DNA of 64,000 bases from Symsagittifera roscoffensis (taxonomy: Eukaryota; Xenacoelomorpha; Acoela; Convolutidae). The translations under genes were made by a program, and so were the position numbers. The stretch's first letter is position 1. Each line of letters opens with the position of its first letter. The notes beneath the pieces are model-generated. The model worked only from the letters and a program-made list of their open reading frames with translations, was not told the origin of the DNA and searched no databases. Positions 60,585 to 64,000 of this stretch are shown piece by piece. The stretch spans positions 33,636-97,635 of the forward strand of contig NW_026971333.1 of the NCBI RefSeq assembly GCF_963678635.1, written 5' to 3'.

Positions 60585-60755
60585 AATAATTTCCTTCGAC
60601 TGTACATTTTGCGTAAAGAAATTTCTTTGATCTTTTTGACTCCAAAATAAAAGTTTTCAAAGAAAAACTCAACTATTGTACTATTTCCAATTCATGTTTT
60701 TCTGAGACGTGGTGGCAAATGCGAATAATTGCTGTCCTCCGTTGGTGAGACTAAT

Positions 60756-61285
60756 CTAGTCTTCATATCGCTCGTCTTCAAACTCACGTGGCATCATTTT
60801 CAGCACTTTTCCCGTTATGTTAAAAAACGGCATCTGATAATAGCCTCGCGGTTTATAATGGGGAATAGAACGGGTTCTCTGCAGTGGAATCGAACTAGAC
60901 GGTTTGTGAATCGAATGCGATACCGATGCTGCCACGCCACCAGCAGCGGTTCGATTCTCAGCCTCGTCCAACCCCCCGCTGTTCTTGTTCGCGTCTGATT
61001 GGCTGTTGTTGCTGTTACTCACAGCTGCTATTTCGTCTTGTCGGAAGTATATTTGTCCGTTTATGATTGTGGCGCCTCCGTTTTTGTTTCGTCTCAGTCG
61101 GTCGTAGAATGCACTCATGTCATTGGCCAGTAGATTATACATTTCGATGTCTTTCCGGTGCAACTTGACTGTTCTGCAGTTGTGCTCTTCTCTGTAGTGT
61201 TTGATATAGTTTGAGTTGTCTCGCAAGTGTGCAAACTTGTAAGGCTTGGGAGTTTCGCGTCTGTTTTTCATCAGAAAAGCAGTGC
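60756..61285 (-). CDS. Terminal exon of the convergent gene (unit 2)
   Basis: Identical protein to 51869-52398. At most one of the copies can belong to a complete gene, and that gene's upstream exons must lie right of the last unit, outside this window. The copies in units 1 and 2 are probably orphan 3' ends. Confidence 0.55.
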
Positions 61286-61687
61286 CTGTCAAAAAGAAAA
61301 AGACAAATTAATTTTTCATCTCTAATTTATTACCGCAGCCATCATTCTGCTCGGAAAAAAAAGAACCAACGTCTGAGTTCTTCAATTTTCACCAAAGTAT
61401 ATGCTATAAACTCCTTTGAGATCTAAGCAATTTCTTTAGCTTGTTTTTCTAGGCTCCGGGGGTCGTCGCTTATTCACTTTCAAAGAGCCCCCCCCCCCCC
61501 ACCCCACGGATTTGTTCAAAGAGAAGATCTCACATAATCATCCAATCAAAGCCTCAGGTAGTTACCCATTATAGCCTCGCCACATTCATACTTTCAAAAT
61601 GTATTTTCCCTCTATTTGCACAAAAGCCCAAACAAAAGTCCAAAAACGAATTTCGTAATATATATATTTTTATAAATACTCCAAAAT

Positions 61688-61867
61688 TTAATAACCGTGG
61701 CTTTCTCCCGAATTTGTCGCTGACATGGGTTGTGCGTGACCGAACTGCACGTGACTGGCGGCACTTTCGCTCACGTGCTGGTTGAGAAGCTGCTGTTTTC
61801 TCAGAAAAAATGCGGCGGGTGGGAGCCACTGGCAGAATCCCTCCTCGAACTTGAGACTCTGCATCAG
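61688..61867 (-). CDS. Possible penultimate exon of the convergent gene (unit 2)
   Basis: Identical to 52796-52975, truncated at the same junction. Confidence 0.38.
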   Translation of the reverse strand: MMQSLKFEEGFCQWLPPAAFFLRKQQLLNQHVSESAASHVQFGHAQPMSATNSGESHGY

Positions 61868-64000
61868 CGACGACAACAGACGCAGCCGAGCACTTCTAAC
61901 AACCACCATCCAGTGATTTCCTACTACCCGCGGTCAATTGACATCCCGTTTACGTCAGAAAGACTAGTCAAAACTAAACCACCCAAACTCAAAGCTCCTC
62001 AGAGCTTCAATATTAGTACTTTATAGTGTAAACTCCCGAAAAAACTTTGCCTAATTTTTGTTCAAAAGCATTCACTTCTCACTCACGAAATTTCACCAAA
62101 ATTATGCGAAATGATGAGTTTTTCATTTTTCTTCGATATTCTGATATTTTTGTTTGATACAAAACTTCTCGTCAGATCAGAGTTGTCAATGCGATTTCAT
62201 TCTGTGAATTTTTTAGTTGTATAAAGGAAATGGTTAGAAGTGGTGCCCGTAGATACTAGTCTCTAAATTTATGTCATTTTGAGTAAATATTTATTCAGGA
62301 TACTAGTAGTCAAAGTTCACATAATAACCGTAACTTATTCACATCATCAACAGTGAACAAAGTCATGTACATGAACAATGCTTACTTAATTTAGCCCCAA
62401 GGTCAGGATTCTTTTAAAGAGTAATACATCCGCCTATTTTTGGCGAGTTGTGATATTATATTGGAAAATCTCAGTTGATAGGTATTTTGACGAAATGACA
62501 AAACTATGACCATATTTATGTAGAAAGGTTATAAGTGCATTTGATACAAATGATTATCAATGTGTATTACGTGTACTGACTGAGAGTTAAGTTAATAGTT
62601 GTGATATGTGAACAGAATTTACGTGACAAAATTAAAATTTGACCAATGTTCAAATATTCTGTTACCTAGATGTTCATTGCGTTCACTGTTGATTTTGCAT
62701 TTCTTCAACATTAATATGCAGATTGTTTTTCATGTCTTTTTGATGTTCTACCGTGGCGATGATAAATTGGATGAAGTTTATACGATGTATCCCGGATTAA
62801 TTGCGCCATCATGATTTTATTAGGCACTGCATTGCATATCTCATCACTATATCTATATACTCCTCGGAAAAGCCTCGAGGTTTAGCAAAATACTCTCCTC
62901 CTTGACAATACTTATTGATAAATTAGCAGTTAGTGGATAGATGTTTCTAGACTAGATATACTTTAACTATAGAATATAATACACTACTCTAATTACATTT
63001 CCAAATACTAAGCTTTGTGCAATAAGAAATAAATGCGTTTCATTTGTTCACTGTTCTATTTTACTCGAAACTGCAGATAAAAATAACTCTTCTTTGATTA
63101 GTTTTTCTGCTACGTCAAGTAATGTCATGTAGTTTGGAACATAGAAAAGATATTTGAAATGAAATTACTGCGAGTTACGGTACGAATCAGGTTTTAGAGG
63201 GCAGTTATTAAAGTTCAATGAACGTGGTGAAGACACTTGTACATCTCATTTTCAAATTTTTTTTCGTTTTCCCGTTACCCGTTGATCCAGTTCATACGCT
63301 TGCGATTAGTTTTTTTTTGCGCAGATAACTAAGTCTAACAGTAATTGTATTTCAAATTTGTGTTTTCCTCAATCAATACATGTTTTGAACATAGCTGCAT
63401 TTTAAATACCCGTTCTAAACGAAAATTTTCAAATGCTGATTTTAATTATACCAAATCAGGTTTAGTATAAATCTGTTTTTTTTTTTCATTTTTGTTCGGA
63501 CCACTTGCAGAGTGGGAAAAAACTATGGCATAAGGTCCTTCTTAAAAAAAAATTCCAGCTTATGCTGACTAAGTCAATAAAATATGGTAGGCGGTCAAAT
63601 GTGGTATTATATTAAAGAACTATTAGCCATGATTGGGATAATTAAGAACAAGAATTAATTGTCGAGAAAAACTGGTCTGAATAATTTTGAGTTTCAGATT
63701 AACTTGCACGAATTCGATGTGAGGATGACCACTACTATTTTAACAATATTTCAATACTTAAACTTGAACGTCACTTAAGCGTTGTTTTCGTGCAATTTAC
63801 ACAGCGAACGGTTATTGTTGTTGTTCCGACCATCGAAATTGTGGAGCACCTTTGTATTCGGGTGTGTTTTAGTTTTTTCTCGCAAGATCAGGTAAAAGCA
63901 ATTTCCAGAATGGGTTGTGATATATATATTAAAGCCCTTTCAGTCGTGATTTGAACGACCTTTTTTTAAAAACTATTGTAGACATTAGATGCAAAGTTTT
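61868..64000 (+). repeat. 8.9 kb tandem unit 3, cut by window end
   Basis: First 2133 bp of a third unit, again nearly identical. It differs by small indels (extra T near 62676; TTTTTGTTCGG near 63490 where the others have TTTTCGG). Confidence 0.9.

Larger units (their letters stand above)
56032..60702. repeat. Nested repeats a-b-c (unit 2)
   Basis: Same three nested copies as in unit 1, at 56032-58125 (a), 58126-58601 (b) and 58602-60702 (c). They match their unit 1 counterparts almost base for base, so the nesting predates the 8.9 kb duplication. Confidence 0.85.
52976..61867 (+). repeat. 8.9 kb tandem unit 2
   Basis: About 8892 bp. It differs from unit 1 chiefly in a longer C-run near 61490 and a handful of substitutions. 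Upstream Trabid exons are absent here; only the last codons of exon 6 are present and they are joined to unrelated sequence. Confidence 0.92.

Overview
The window is animal (metazoan) nuclear DNA. It contains one clearly recognisable, intron-containing host gene, a Trabid/ZRANB1-type OTU deubiquitinase, set among two kinds of non-LTR retrotransposon, large direct and inverted duplications, and a multicopy coding element that I cannot assign to any family. Flanks and introns are AT-rich. Introns have GT/AG borders, and the LINEs are of the APE-endonuclease and the restriction-like-endonuclease types. The species cannot be fixed from the sequence; an invertebrate is most likely. No bacterial-style operons, rRNA genes or CRISPR arrays were seen.

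Layout. 1-4936: purine-rich region of five consecutive or overlapping long ORFs on the + strand, the least decayed copy of the unknown element (called UE here). 4937-6850: its non-coding 3' flank with short hairpins. 6850-9560: decayed non-LTR retrotransposon with a YLDD-type RT and a restriction-like C-terminal region. 9850-25440: a 15.6 kb imperfect palindrome. Each arm (about 6.6 kb) holds a copy of an APE-type LINE and about 3 kb of uncharacterised sequence; the spacer ends in a 200-N assembly gap (18667-18866). The right-arm LINE (22203-26518) sits inside a tandem repeat of about 258 bp. 26780-35400: decayed UE copies, partly amplified as a tandem array with a period of about 1.73 kb. 36593-44136: the Trabid gene, six coding exons joined in phase, predicted 962 aa. 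44088-64000: a tandem duplication with a unit of about 8.9 kb (two full units plus the start of a third). Each unit carries the last codons of Trabid, the intergenic region, nested 2.1 kb repeats with BED-finger exon remnants and fold-back elements, and the 3' part of a second, convergent gene on the - strand.

How the parts relate. Trabid is expected to bind K29/K33-linked ubiquitin through its NZF fingers and to cleave chains with its OTU domain; catalytic Cys and His are both visible. The UE copies explain one another: decayed copies at 26.8-35.4 kb read straight through two of the stop codons that separate the ORFs at 1-5 kb. The UE was therefore probably once a single very long ORF that has since acquired stops and frameshifts. 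The duplications (1.73 kb array, 15.6 kb palindrome, 8.9 kb tandem) are either real, recent structural changes or partly assembly artefacts. Small differences between copies argue against simple duplication of one contig, but long reads are needed.
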